DNA of 64,000 bases from Blastocystis sp. Blastoise (taxonomy: Eukaryota; Sar; Bigyra; Opalinata; Blastocystidae), in assembly GCA_039096225.1 (NCBI GenBank), contig JBBPEB010000004.1:295001-359000 (forward strand), written 5' to 3'. Under the pieces are notes generated by a model, which searched no databases, was not told where the DNA came from, and was given only the letters and a program-made list of their open reading frames with translations. Below, piece after piece: positions 23,656-35,586 of this stretch. The translations under genes and the position numbers were made by a program. How positions within the stretch are numbered: the first letter of the stretch is position 1; each line of letters begins with the position of its first letter.

Positions 23656-25580
23656 TTATTGTTTAAAGTTTTTGCCACCAACATAAGGATTATAATGAAG
23701 TTCATCTTGAATATTTGTAAGAGGTCCATGACCACATAAAACTACAGTATGAGGATCTAAGATAAATAATTTCTTTTGAATAGAATCAATAATAGATTGA
23801 TGACTAGATAGAATTAGAGTTATAGATATAGAAAAATAATTATAAATATTATATTTATTTTAATATTTATATAATAAAAAAAATTATATTTATTCTTATA
23901 TTTATATAATAAAAAAAATATTATAGAATAATCTCAAATATATAAACTAATAAAAAAATATATATATATAATAAATATACTCTCCTTCTGGTAAATCGGT
24001 TCGTCCAATAGATTGACAGAAAAGAGTATCTCCAGAGAAAAGAAAAGATCCAAATTGAAAGCAGGAACATCCCTTGGTGTGACCTGGAGTATGTATTATT
24101 GAACCCTTTATATATATAGTTATAGTATAGTATAATATATTTGTATTTATATCTTATAGTATATTTATATATTCTATTCTATATGTTAGGTTATATTTAT
24201 ACTTGTCTAGAACCAATAGTAACAGTTTCACCATCTTCAAAAGGAGTAATATTTTGAGGTTTTCTTTGCATCTATAGAATAATAATAATAATATAACTAT
24301 AAAAGAAATATGCTTAATAATGATAATAATAAAATAACTATAAAAATAATAATAATAATAATATAACTACAAAAAAATGATAATAATAATAATATAACTA
24401 TAAAAATAATAATATGATAATAATATAACTATAAAAAAAAATATGCTTAATAATAATAATAATAATAATATACAGTAATATGGAATTTTTTGCAAGCGTC
24501 TTCTAAAGTGTCAATCATATATACATCATTTTTATGAATTCTCATGGGAATATCACCAAATGCTTTTTGAATAGCTCCAGTAGCAGTTATATGATCAAAA
24601 TGACCATGTGTACATAATATCTGTTCTATCTATATAATATTAATTATAATAATATTAATAATATATTTTTTATTCTTGTAATAATAATAATAATAATATA
24701 TATATATACATCACATCCACATTGTTCAACCCCTTTTAATACTTTATAAGCATCAACACCTGGATCTACTAAGGCTCCTTTTAAAGTTTCACTATCCCAA
24801 ATAACATAACAATTTTCTTCTAATTCTCCATTAGGAATCATCATAACTTTTAATATAGGACCAGTAGGCTCACTATCATTACCACAACCACAACCACAAC
24901 CATGTCTTTGACCAACATGACCATGTCCACCACATTGACATTCATGACCTTCTTCATGATTATGACCATGACCACCACATTGACATTCATGACCTTCTTC
25001 ATGATTATGACCATGACCACCACAACAACCTTCTTTACCCTCTCCATGGCCATGTCCACCACAACAACCTTCTTTACCTTCTCCATGTCCACCACAGCAA
25101 CCTTCTTTACCTTCTCCATGATTTCCACATTGACATTCATGACCTTCTTCATGATTATGACCATGTCCATGACCACCACAACAACCTTCTTTACCTTCTC
25201 CATGTCCATGTCCACCACAACAACCTTCTTCATGATTTCCACATTGACATTCATGACCTTCTTCATGATTATGATGTCTGCCACATCCACAATGTTCTTC
25301 ATTATTCTTTTGATCATTTGGACTAGTAGGAATTCCAGTTGGATTATACTAAATGAATATAGTTACTATCATATACATAATTAAATAATAAAACTTACTC
25401 CTATATAAAAATAAATATAATGAAACAAATTTCTATGATTTCTCTAAACATATAATATATACTTCTTCTCATTCCTTGATTTCCACAACCACATGAGAAT
25501 GCTTTTGTTATTTGAAAACCTGTAATAGAGGTCTTAGCAAGAAGAGGTAATGTTCTTTGAATAGTTCTTAATGCAAACAT
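23656..25580 (-). CDS. MBL-fold hydrolase (glyoxalase II/YcbL-like) with His/Cys/Gly-rich metal-binding-like insert
   Basis: The N-terminus (ATG 25580) is MFALRTIQRTLPLLAKTS..., basic and without acidic residues: an organelle presequence by appearance. The next exon (24715-25348) encodes about 150 residues of His/Cys/Gly repeats, with GCCGGHG five times and GHECQCG four times, separated by HNHEE and EGKE. It then runs in frame into the MBL domain (IPNGELEENCYVIWD). Metal motifs are THGHFDH (about 24610), HTPGHTKG (about 24090), FSGDTLF with SIGRTDLPEGDH, and CGHGPLT, followed by NPYVGG near the C-terminus. This is a complete set for a binuclear-metal MBL hydrolase of the YcbL/hydroxyacylglutathione hydrolase type. 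The first intron joins in frame only if a two-base microexon (GA) just before a GTAAGT donor near 25399 is used. The insert plausibly stores or delivers metal; that is inference. Confidence 0.85.
24870..25310 (-). repeat. Coding repeat, His/Cys/Gly units
   Basis: Units of roughly 36-66 bases alternate two cassettes, GCCGGHGHGEGKE and HNHEEGHECQCG. It is locally GC-richer than its surroundings and has no stops in several frames, which creates spurious ORFs on both strands. Confidence 0.9.
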
Positions 25581-26055
25581 ATTGAAAAAAACAATAGATT
25601 CCCTAGAACAAACAATATAAAATATTGTTCGATTCTTTTAATGAAAAAACAGAAAATAATTTCTCTTTAAATTTCCCCCTTTGCTAGCAACATTCGTATT
25701 GTTACAAAAACATTTTTTTTATAAATTTTCTTGGTGTTTAATTTCTTAAATATCTCCTTATCTTATAATCTATAGCTATGATAAAAGTATTGGACTATTC
25801 CTATTTTTCAAAATAGTTGTATATGGTATGTGACTCAAAATGATCATTACGAATTTCTGAACACCAATGAAATTCCATGTAAATACAAATCTAAATAAGC
25901 GAATCTAGAAATATTAAACACAATTTAATAAGAAATGTGTTAGAGCCTAATAATAATATAAGCAAAATAATAAAAGAACTATATGAAGAGAACCATAAAA
26001 TAACAGTGAAGAGAATTAAACTTAAATATTATTCTTCAGAAACATTATAGAAGTA
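25581..26055. other. Spacer between MBL hydrolase and cobalamin adenosyltransferase genes
   Basis: About 475 AT-rich bases holding the 3' UTR of the upstream minus-strand gene and the promoter of the MBL gene. No further feature is seen. Confidence 0.6.
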
Positions 26056-26765
26056 TCAATGTTTGCATTGAGTCCATGGAACAGGTTCGATTCCTTCTTT
26101 CCAACTAGCCCAGTTACCTGCAGTGTATAGAAAATCACTCAATCTATTATTTAAATAAGAATAATGAATAATACAATATTTATAGAAAAATTACCTATTG
26201 ATATATGAATAAACGATTTCATCTAATGAAGAATCTAATAAAGACGCCATATGTCTTTCAGCTCGACGACAAATAGTACGACAAACATGAAGATGAGTTG
26301 CGAATTTTCCACCAGACTATACATAATTAAAATGACTCAATTAAAAAAAAGGAATAGTTTTAAATAATATGAATATATATATATATATTAAAAATATACT
26401 ACTAGAACAAAGCAAGGTTTTCGTTCAAATTCATTGTTCATTTCATCTATCCATTCTTCTAATTGTTTAACATGAGTATTTGAGAAAGCAGTCTTTTTAA
26501 TTGTTCTTTCCTTAGAAGTATCTCTAGGAGTTGCAATAGCAGCACAAACATCAAATAAAATATTTTGAACAGTACGAATACGATCTACAAGTATTTTTTC
26601 ATTTTCTGTTGCAAATTCAACAGAGAGTCCAAGGAAACTTCCAAGCTCATCGATATCACCTAAAGCTTCAAATATAGGATGCGTTTTCTCACGTCTCTCT
26701 CCATTATATAAAGACGATGTTCCCTTATCTCCTGTTTTTGTATATATTTTCGGTAGTTCTGTCAT
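26056..26765 (-). CDS. MMAB: PduO-type cob(I)alamin adenosyltransferase
   Basis: Converts cob(I)alamin to adenosylcobalamin using ATP, the cofactor of methylmalonyl-CoA mutase. Three exons: 26398-26765, about 26195-26318 and 26056-26149. Family signatures in order: KIYTKTGDKGTSSLYNGER (ATP site), ALGDIDELGSFLGL, RIRTVQNILFDVCAAIATP, LEEWIDEM, then FVLV/SGG across an intron, CRTICRRAER, and LSDFLYTAGNWASW near the C-terminus. It ends with TGA at 26056, so TGA is a stop here. The exon with the ATG has no obvious presequence; an acceptor-like TTATTAG just upstream leaves room for an unseen 5' exon. Presence of this gene implies B12 use, rare in most fungi but known in early-diverging lineages. 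Confidence 0.93.
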
Positions 26766-27356
26766 AGAGATTTCAACCTAATAATAAATATATGTAAATA
26801 TTCTATGTATTGATGATAATGACGATAAAAACATTTAAAAATGTTAAGCAACACAAAAATGCAGAAATTTCTCAGAAAAGTTTTCCCTCCAGAATGAATA
26901 AAGACATTTGAAGAAACTGACCATTTCTCCAAAAATAAATATATATAAGAATTGTTATTATTTAGTTTATCTGTCGCTATAAATTTGAAGAGATGGAATA
27001 ACATAGAAAGACAAATCAACACAAATTAATAAGAATCGATACTTCAAGCAACGTTATTAATACTCAATCAAGATAACTCAGGCTTCAAGTATTCTTTTGA
27101 ATATGTATATTAGTTAAATTATTCTAAAAAGAACATAAGAATGAATAAAAAGAATATTTTAATAAAAATAGAAATATTTACGATTATATGTATATGAATG
27201 ACTTGAAAAACAATTTATTTCATAAATTTAGAATTACGTGGGAAAAAGAGGAGCCAAAAGAATAGCTTAAACCATTTATATTAGTGAATACTTTTTTCAA
27301 AGTGAGATTCAATTGATTTTGTTATAGAGTTATTTTTTCAATTGAGTTCTATTGCA
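26766..27356. promoter_or_regulatory. Divergent 5' region
   Basis: About 590 bases between divergent starts (adenosyltransferase and SANT/U-box gene). A 5' exon for the adenosyltransferase could hide here, but none with a clear presequence was found. Confidence 0.4.
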
Positions 27357-29936
27357 ATGTCGACTAGTAGTGATTCTGAATATGATTCTGAAGACTATTC
27401 TGATGAATCTGAAACTTTTGATATGAATAATTTCTCTGGTTTAAGTGAAGAACAAAAGGTATGAGTCCATAGATATCATTCAAGTTCGAATAACTTATCT
27501 TTGTAGCCATTATTTATATTTTCTTTCTGTAGAAACTGTTACAAGCAAAAGTGTCGAGTCTACAAAAACAATTCTCAACATTTATAGAGAATCAAACAAA
27601 TCAAAAGGTCTTTTACTGTTAATAATATCATTATTTGTAAATTATCTATAGATTTTGGACGTTCAGGCAGCTATTCCAGGTATCACTGTTCGTCAGGCAG
27701 AAATAGCTATTCGTGGTTGTGGTGATAATGAAGTATACATTGTTTTTTTATATGTTATTCCTATGATTACAATTTTTATTTATCATTTTATGGATATAGA
27801 ATTAATATTTGTATATATATAGTTGTCTGCTATTCAACGATATCAATTAGAAAATGAGTTTCATGATAATGTAAATGCTATGGCTGATGGATCCCTTGAA
27901 GAAAATTATGAACTTTTAAAAGTATATTATTATTATTTTTTATTTTATAAATATTGTTTTTATTAATAGTTGTTTTTTTTTTATAAATTTATATTTATTT
28001 TTATAAATTTATATTTTTTTTATATTATATAATATTATATTATATAGAAACATGATTTGAAAACTGAGATTCAAGAGATGTTTGCTGAAGTAGATGCTGA
28101 ACATACTGATGATGAAGATGAAGGGTATGGAATAGATGTTAAAGAAACAAAAAAACATAAATATGAACGAGCTACACGATCCACTAAAAGGAGAAAAGAG
28201 TATATATATATAATTATTTCTTAAAATAAGAAATATTCAATATATTGTATGATATATATATAATAATTTTTTATAATAAGAAACATTCAATATATGTATA
28301 TCTATGATTATTTTCAATAGAAATAATGATAAAAGACATAGTCGTTGTCAACGATTACTCCTCAATGATGCACTAGCACAAGTATATACTATTATTATTT
28401 TATTCTATTACTATTTTTATTATTATATTATTATTATTATATTATATTTTATACTATTTTTTTATTATATTAATTAGAATCTATTTATACAATTATATAT
28501 ATATTACCTATACAATCTATATATCATCAAATTGTTGCTAAACATAATATTCATTTTAGTTAGCTCAATTACAACAAAAGAAACAGAAGAAAACATCTCC
28601 AACAACAAATTCTGTATCTTCTTCTGAAAACTCATCTGAAAATAATTCCGTGTCTAAGAATAATGAAATAGTTATCGATTCCACTCACATTTCAGAAGAA
28701 AATAATATATCTGTAAATACAAATATTGATGAATTATCACCTGTATCATCCTCATCTTCATCTTCATCTTCTTCTATTCCTCCTGCTCTTATTAGTATTT
28801 CTCAACCTATATCTCAAATTGATAAAGATAATTCTTTATCTAATGTTCATGACAATATAGAAAGAAAAGAGAATAATATGAATAATAAGGATACTATTAA
28901 TTCTAATAATAATGATAATTCTATAAATATAAATAATAACGATAAATTATCCATATCAAAAGATCAATCAGAATATGTAAATCAATCAATACAATCAGAT
29001 ATATCATTATCTCCTTCTATTTCTCAACCAAAAGAACAAACTCCTATTAAACGATATAATACACGTTCTTCTTCAAAACAACTCTCAATCTCTTCTTTTT
29101 TATCCTCAAATGCAAATAGTATATATATATATATAATTGATTTTGTTTAATTATTATTTTTAATTAATTTTTTTTTTAATAATCCTATTATTCTCTCTAT
29201 ATATATATTTATATATATTTATATTTATTCTCTTCATTTATATATATGATATAACAATATGAATATAACATTTATTGCATAATCTAAAAATATTATATAT
29301 AGTAGCAATAGAATCCAAAGATCAAAATGATTCTTCTAATGAAAAAGAAGATACTTCAAAGAATACTGATTCAATTAATAATACAATAAATGAAAATATA
29401 AATAAACAAATAGAAACACAATCACAATCAATAGATATGAATATAGATCATTTGAATATACAAACAGCTACTTCTGATTATACTGAGTCTGTAAAGAATG
29501 AAGTTGAAATTAAAGATGAAAAGTCTATAGGGAATGAGATTATAAATAATAAAGAAGAAGAAATATTGATTGAAGATACAAAGGATACTAAAAAGAATAA
29601 AAATGACACTAAAATAAAACAATCAAAATCTACAAAACAAAATAAAAATAAAAAAATTAATTATGATGAAGATGAATATATAAGTGAAAATAATGATGAT
29701 AAACAAGATGATGATGAAGATAATTATACAGAAGAAGATTCAAAAATAAAACATAAACGATCTTCTTCTACTAGATCTGGAATAAAATCTATAAAAACAT
29801 GTTCAAATCCTATTTATGTTTCTCCACCTAAAGAACCAATTAGTGTTCTAGTGATTAAACAAGATAAAAATACTATTCCTGAGGTTAGCGAATCAGATCT
29901 TCAGAATCTTGGATGGAGTACTGCAAGAATTAAAGC

Positions 29937-29978
<42 letters not shown>

Positions 29979-30328
29979 TATAGTCTTCTATTATTTGTTT
30001 TTATATTTATTATTAAAATATTTGATATATATAATGTAATATAAACTATATAATATATTTATTAAAATATTTGATATATATATAATAGAATATAAACTAT
30101 ATAATATATATATATATAGTTATTATAATCGTGAACATAATCCCAATGCCTATTATTATCGTTTTAATGATCCAGGTGTTCCTCAAGCTACAGGTCAATG
30201 GAATGATAATGAAAAGAAACTATTTATGCAATTAATTAAGAAAGGAGTAGATTATCAAGTATATATGATTATAGTATTATTATTATTATATATAATTATA
30301 TTATTATTATATATAATTATATTATTAT

Positions 30329-30372
<44 letters not shown>

Positions 30373-31581
30373 GGGTATATTTAGTACTCATATTCCTGGA
30401 CGTGTTGGTTATCAATGTTCAAATTTTTATAGGTATATATATCATATATTATTAGTTTTATTATAATTATATATATTTAATTATTATTTATTATTTTTAA
30501 TTTCTATAAATATATATATATAATAGATTATTAGTAAAAGATGGTGAAATTGTGGATCCTAATTATGTATTTGATGAAAAAGGAAAATTAAAATTTCAAT
30601 TTAGAGATAAAGATGGAAATTGTAAATAAATAATATATTTATGCTTTTATTTATATATATTTATATACAAATAAATATTAATATTAATATTTATATATAT
30701 ATGTATATTTATATATATAGGTACGTTACATAGATCGCGTAAAACAACAAGTATTGAAGTAAAAACAACGGATGGAAAAACAATTAAACGAAAGCCAACT
30801 TCTAAACCTGTATATTTATATATTTATAGTATTGATTATATTTATATTTATAATTATATATTATATTTATAAATTCGTTTATTCTTATAATAAATCTATA
30901 TTATATATAGCGTCAAAGAGTCCGTTATGATTATAATCCTAAAGGAATGGATGATGATTATGATGATGATAAGAATAACAGTGATGAAGATGATGAAGAA
31001 GAAGAAGAAGAAGAAAAACAACAAAAACCAAAATCTGTTCTTCCTGTATACTATATATATTATAATTTTTATTATAATTATCTTTATTATAATTATCTTT
31101 TTTATTATATTTATTATTATATAGGGTTTTATTGATCCTGTAACAATGGAAGAAATTGAACAGCCTGCTATTTCACCTTATGGACATGTTATGGGGTATA
31201 TATATATATTTATATATATATGATAATCATATATATATATTTATATAATAATCATAATAATAATCATTAGCATAATAATCAAATATATATAATAATCATA
31301 ATAATAATCATTAGCATAATAATCAAATATATATAATAATCATAATAATAACATTTATATAGATATTATTCTTGGATGAAAATATTAAATCAAAATCCTA
31401 AAAATACCTGTCCATATACAAAACAAGTATATATAAAAAATAATAAACATAATAATAATTATTTATATAGAAATTAACAAGACGTATGTTAGTAAAATTA
31501 GATGAAGATAATATAGAAGAATATCGTAATAAAATATTAAATTATGATATTAATGCATGCCCATTTATAAATAAAGAATAA
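27357..31581 (+). CDS. Nuclear protein with SANT/Myb-like and C-terminal U-box-like domains
   Basis: Start at 27357 (MSTSSDSEYDSEDYSDES), an acidic N-terminus. Early exons give a predicted coiled or helical segment containing GITVRQAEIAIRGCGDNE, a UBA-like look, and basic patches such as RATRSTKRRKE. A long Ser/Asn/acidic disordered region follows (28600-29800). The SANT/Myb-like domain is at about 30120-30435: GQWNDNEKKLFMQLIKKG, then WGIFSTHIPGRVGYQCSNFYR. An acidic run of Asp/Glu (30945-31015) precedes a U-box/RING-like end (31124-31581): FIDPVTMEEIEQPAISPYG, CPYTKQKLTRRMLVKL, terminating FINKE-TAA. Introns are short GTATAT types. A chromatin or ubiquitin-linked role is inferred from the domain pair; I do not recognise a named orthologue. 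Confidence 0.75.
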
Positions 31582-32103
31582 TATTATCTTATATTAGTTT
31601 ATTATTTGTATAAGAAAACATGGTTATTCTTATACAATATTCTTTTCAAGTCTTTTCTTATATATTAACCATAATCTATAATCACATATATTCATTCCTT
31701 TTATCTTTTTACAAACCAAATCCTTATAATTTTTTTCTTCTATTGGTTTTTCAATTTCATTTTTTTTATATTCTTATTTTAACTTTTATTCTTAGTCTTC
31801 TCTATTTTTTCATTTCATAAAGTAGCTATTTTATCTATTTTGTTGCTTCTTTATAATTGTCATGTCAACAAATTTATGTATTTCACTAGAATTACACAAT
31901 TATCATATCATATTCTATATAGCCAACACATAAAGTATATTCATATATTTTTAATAACATATAATACAAAGAAACTTATAAAAATAAAAAATGAGTTTTG
32001 AAAATTTCTTATTCACGATTAAAACTATTATTTACCGAATAATTTCTATTAAAACAAAATTATCCATTGTTTTCATTAAAATCTCTTTTATACATACATA
32101 CTC
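31582..32103. other. Tandem spacer upstream of DPH7
   Basis: About 520 T/A-rich bases: the 3' UTR of the SANT/U-box gene and the DPH7 promoter. No other feature. Confidence 0.6.
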
Positions 32104-33264
32104 ATGAATACTATATATGAATTCGATACAGGACTTTATTCAGATTCTGTAGAATATGTTATAGGTGAAGAACGATGTATATACACGAATGTTGATTGTT
32201 TTATATTATGTTTTATAGGTATTTTTGCAACAGCTACATATCAACTAAATGAGAAAACTCGAAAAAGAGCAGGAAATGTTTTTCTTCATGAAATATGTAA
32301 AACAAATGATAAATATGAAGTAAAACAGTTATATTCATTTGATACTCCTGGTATATTAGACATGAAATGGGATTATCAGAATGAAAATGCAAAAACATTA
32401 GCAATAGCTGATGCTGAAGGGAATTTAAAATTATTAAAATATTCAAATGATCCAGAAGTGAAACTGGAAGAGATTACATCGATAGTCGTAGATACTCCAG
32501 AAGCTATTAATCTTAATTTAGATTGGAATAATAAAGTACAGAAGGATATACCAACTCAATTTGTTTGTTCATTATCTAATGGTAAGGTAGCTACAGTGAA
32601 TTACAAAGAAAGTGAGTTATCTGTAGATCAAATATGGAATGCACATGAATTAGATTATGTTCATTGTCCAGCAGAAGTTTGGTCTGTAAGTTACAATCCA
32701 AATAATACTAATATTATTATATCTGGTGCAGATGATACATATTTAAAGATGTGGGATATACGTGAATATTATAAGAAACCCGTAATGATCAATAAAAGTC
32801 ATACTGCTGGAGTATGTACAAGTACCTGGAATCCAAATATAGATCATTGTTTTGCAACTGGATCTTATGATGGATATATACGTATATTTGATGAAAGAAA
32901 TATAAGATCTCCTTTAATAGAATATGAACATGGAGGTGGTATTTGGAGATTAAAATGGAGATCTTGTCATAATCAGAATAATAATATATATAATGATCAA
33001 TTATGTGTAGCAGGAATGAGAGCTGGTTTTTCTATTGTTGATCTTCAATTAAAGAACTATGAATCTTTATTATCTCAATCAAAAGAAATCAATAATAATA
33101 ATATTAAATTATTATGTAATTATATGAAACAAGGTGGTGAAGAATTAGCTTATGGCGTTGATTGGATTGGAAATACTAAAGATTATAATCCTGAAGAAGC
33201 TATAATTGGTAGTAGTGCTTTCTATAGTCATTTATTACATGTTTGGACATGGAAACAAGAATAA
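32104..33264 (+). CDS. DPH7: DPH7-like diphthine methyltransferase (WD40)
   Basis: WD-repeat protein of the diphthamide pathway; in yeast and human it demethylates methylated diphthine on eEF2 before the final amidation. Matches include FDTGLYSDSVEY at the N-terminus, ATYQL, then repeat signatures WSVSYNPNNTNIIISGADD, LKMWDIREY, HTAGVCTSTWNPN, FATGSYDGYIRIFDERN and GGGIWRLKWR, with AGMRAGFSIVDL after. It is open as a single 386-codon frame. However, 32177-32218 (GTATAT...TTATAG, 42 bases, a multiple of three) looks like a spliceable intron whose removal gives ERCIFATATYQL, closer to family spacing. Almost intronless, unlike its neighbours. Confidence 0.85.
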   Translation: MNTIYEFDTGLYSDSVEYVIGEERCIYTNVDCFILCFIGIFATATYQLNEKTRKRAGNVFLHEICKTNDKYEVKQLYSFDTPGILDMKWDYQNENAKTLAIADAEGNLKLLKYSNDPEVKLEEITSIVVDTPEAINLNLDWNNKVQKDIPTQFVCSLSNGKVATVNYKESELSVDQIWNAHELDYVHCPAEVWSVSYNPNNTNIIISGADDTYLKMWDIREYYKKPVMINKSHTAGVCTSTWNPNIDHCFATGSYDGYIRIFDERNIRSPLIEYEHGGGIWRLKWRSCHNQNNNIYNDQLCVAGMRAGFSIVDLQLKNYESLLSQSKEINNNNIKLLCNYMKQGGEELAYGVDWIGNTKDYNPEEAIIGSSAFYSHLLHVWTWKQE

Positions 33265-33485
33265 TTTATTTAATTATTTTTATATATATATATATTTTTT
33301 TATGATTTTATAAAGTATTTAAATTTGAATAAATAATACTCTGTTGTTATTTTTATTCTTGAATAATATTTTTTTAATTTATTATTTTAAAACTACTATT
33401 TAAAATATAAACAAAATAAGTATATAAATAATAGAAAAACTAATATGGTACAAAAAAAGAAGAAATAGAAAAAAAACTAAATGAT
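33265..33485. other. Convergent 3' spacer
   Basis: Short A/T-rich spacer between the convergent DPH7 and membrane-protein genes. Nothing else is seen. Confidence 0.5.
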
Positions 33486-34852
33486 TTATAAAAACTCTTG
33501 AATTACATAAATATAATAAAATTCCATTAAGTAGAATACAATTAATAATAATACTCCAATTATTATCTGCGCAGGACGAATACCCATATTGATTGTAGAT
33601 CCAGATTTATAAGGATGAGGAACAAATAATCGAATATCCTATAGTATTCATATTTTATTGTATGTATATATCATTTGTTTATTATATATATTATTTATAT
33701 TATAAATATTATATATATATTTTGTATATAATATATAAATATTATATATTTTAGATATAATATATAAATATTATATATTTTAGATATAATATATAAATAT
33801 TATATATATATATATGTATATAATATAGATATACATCAGGATCATAATAGATTCCATAATAATAATGAGATTTATTCTCATTTTCAATTAGATCTATTTG
33901 TTGATCTGTAGAAATAAGAATTTGTTTTTTCCTATATCTATATTTAATATTTATAAAAATTAATATATAATCATATATATATTAAATAATAAAATAATAT
34001 ACTTTTCTTACAAAAAATTAAATGATAAAAAGAATTATTAAATAAAAAATGAATATATACTTTGGTATAGAAACCACAATACAGGTAAATATTGTAATAG
34101 TAATAAATAGATAAAAAACAATAGTTAATAAAACAAGAATAAAATTAATTTTATAATCACAAGATTTAGGATCTCCTACATGTATAATACACTATATATA
34201 AATAGATATAGAATAGTTCAAAATATATATGTCAATAATAATATATATTCATACAGTAGTATTATATTTATATAAAGGAAAGAGTACAAAAATCCAGAGA
34301 ATATTTATAGTGATCTCTAAAACATAATTACCACAAATAAAGCTATATATACATAAATAATAGAAAATGAATTACATAAAAATACATGGATAACCAAAAA
34401 TGATGATTTATAGTAGAATAATGTGAATAGTCTAAAACATATTTTGAAATATAGAAAATGATCACTATATAGAATATTTAAAAAGGAATAGACGAAGAAA
34501 AAAATACTTTGAATTAACAAATTTATAATTAAAACGAATATTGGAACAAATAAAGCTATGAGAACAAAAACACACTATTTTATATAATAATAATATTTGA
34601 AAAAATAGCATTTCAATATACCTTTGTTGAGTACTGACTTGCATTTCCATTAATATTCCATGAAATAGCTACTTCTTCAGGTAGTCCTTTTATGCAACAG
34701 AATATGATTGTATGATCAACCAAAATACATAATAATAGCAAATACAAAAAACTATTGAATCAGATTCGTCACATATTATTGAGAAAACAATACCTTAGTG
34801 CTTTATTGAATACTCCTCGATGTAACTGATTTGAATGTGAGTTTGGAAGCAT
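33486..34852 (-). CDS. DUF1648/DUF5808-type polytopic membrane protein, bacterial character
   Basis: Five or six exons join with consistent phases from ATG 34852 (MLPNSHSNQLHRGVFNKA). A first membrane segment (SFLYLLLLCILV...) precedes GLPEEVAISWNINGNASQYS, which matches the DUF1648 pattern (LP..ip.HwN..G....sK). Several hydrophobic segments follow (VFVLIALFVPIFVLII, then FILVLLTIVFYLFITITI). Near the C-terminus HYYYGIYYDPDD, RLFVPHP and STINMGIRPAQ match the DUF5808 pattern, then a last membrane segment and QEFL-TAA. This two-domain arrangement is typical of Firmicutes membrane proteins, so bacterial origin followed by intron gain is a reasonable inference. Function unknown. Introns are host-style AT-rich. 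Confidence 0.65.
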
Positions 34853-35171
34853 ATATTATTCACAACAATGATATAAAACTCAATTATACATTTTCATTTT
34901 TAAATTGATAACGTGAGGAGTCAATTTTTTTTACGAAATAAAAAAATAAAACCGTGGGGATTTATAAGCAAAAAGAACATTAATTTTAATTGGATGAATT
35001 TATTAATGTAAATGAACATTTTCATTAAAAAAAAAAACTTTTCCAGAAAGACTTTTTTGGGGAGGAAGTATCTCTAAAACATAGTTTTCATAAGTCCTTT
35101 TTGACTCTAAAGGTATAGAGAAAAGTGTTTCTCATAGTATTTCTTTGATTCTCTTTTTATTTGATGAGTTT
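34853..35171. other. Spacer upstream of membrane-protein gene
   Basis: About 320 bases with no coding signal, ending at the TTT that abuts the CACTAGTAGGCA motif. Confidence 0.5.
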
Positions 35172-35586
35172 CACTAGTAGGCATTTTGTTTTTTAGTAAA
35201 AAAATCTATCTAATGGGTAACCAAAACCTTATCTAAAAAATGGGCTATTTTCTTATCTAACGACAAAAAATCTTCTCTAACCAAAAGCCAGGAAGTTATC
35301 TAACACGTCTGACCCAGCTGGCATCTTTTTTTTTTAAGAGCAGTTTTTGGTGTTTTTCTTTTCTAACACAAGGCAAATATATGTCTATTCACTAGTAGGC
35401 ATTTTGTTTTTAGTAAAAAAATCTATCTATTGGGTAACAAAACCTTATCTAAAAAATGAGCCATTTTTCTTCTCTAACCATATACCAGGAAGTTATCTAA
35501 CACGTCTGACACAGCTGGCATCTTTTTTTTTTAAGAGCAGTTTTTGGTGTTTTTCTTTTCTAACACAAGGCAAATATATGTCTATT
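35172..35586. repeat. Tandem pair of ~200-bp units with CACTAGTAGGCA start and TATCTAA motifs
   Basis: Two direct copies begin CACTAGTAGGCATTTTG at 35172 and 35390 and end GGCAAATATATGTCTATT near 35389 and 35586. Both contain several TATCTAA/CTCTAAC motifs, a GTTATCTAACACGTCTGAC segment and CAGCTGGCATC. Local GC and sequence style differ from the flanks. Confidence 0.8.

Noticed and set aside
24902-25384. Long open frames on both strands (Met/Thr/Phe-rich and Val/Met/Lys-rich)
   Set aside because: They are shadow frames of the GC-richer His/Cys/Gly repeat. The third frame joins in phase to the MBL domain and gives the meaningful protein.
26083-26096. Exact tRNA B-box consensus GGTTCGATTCC
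   Set aside because: It lies in the last coding exon of the cobalamin adenosyltransferase, with no A box or cloverleaf around it.
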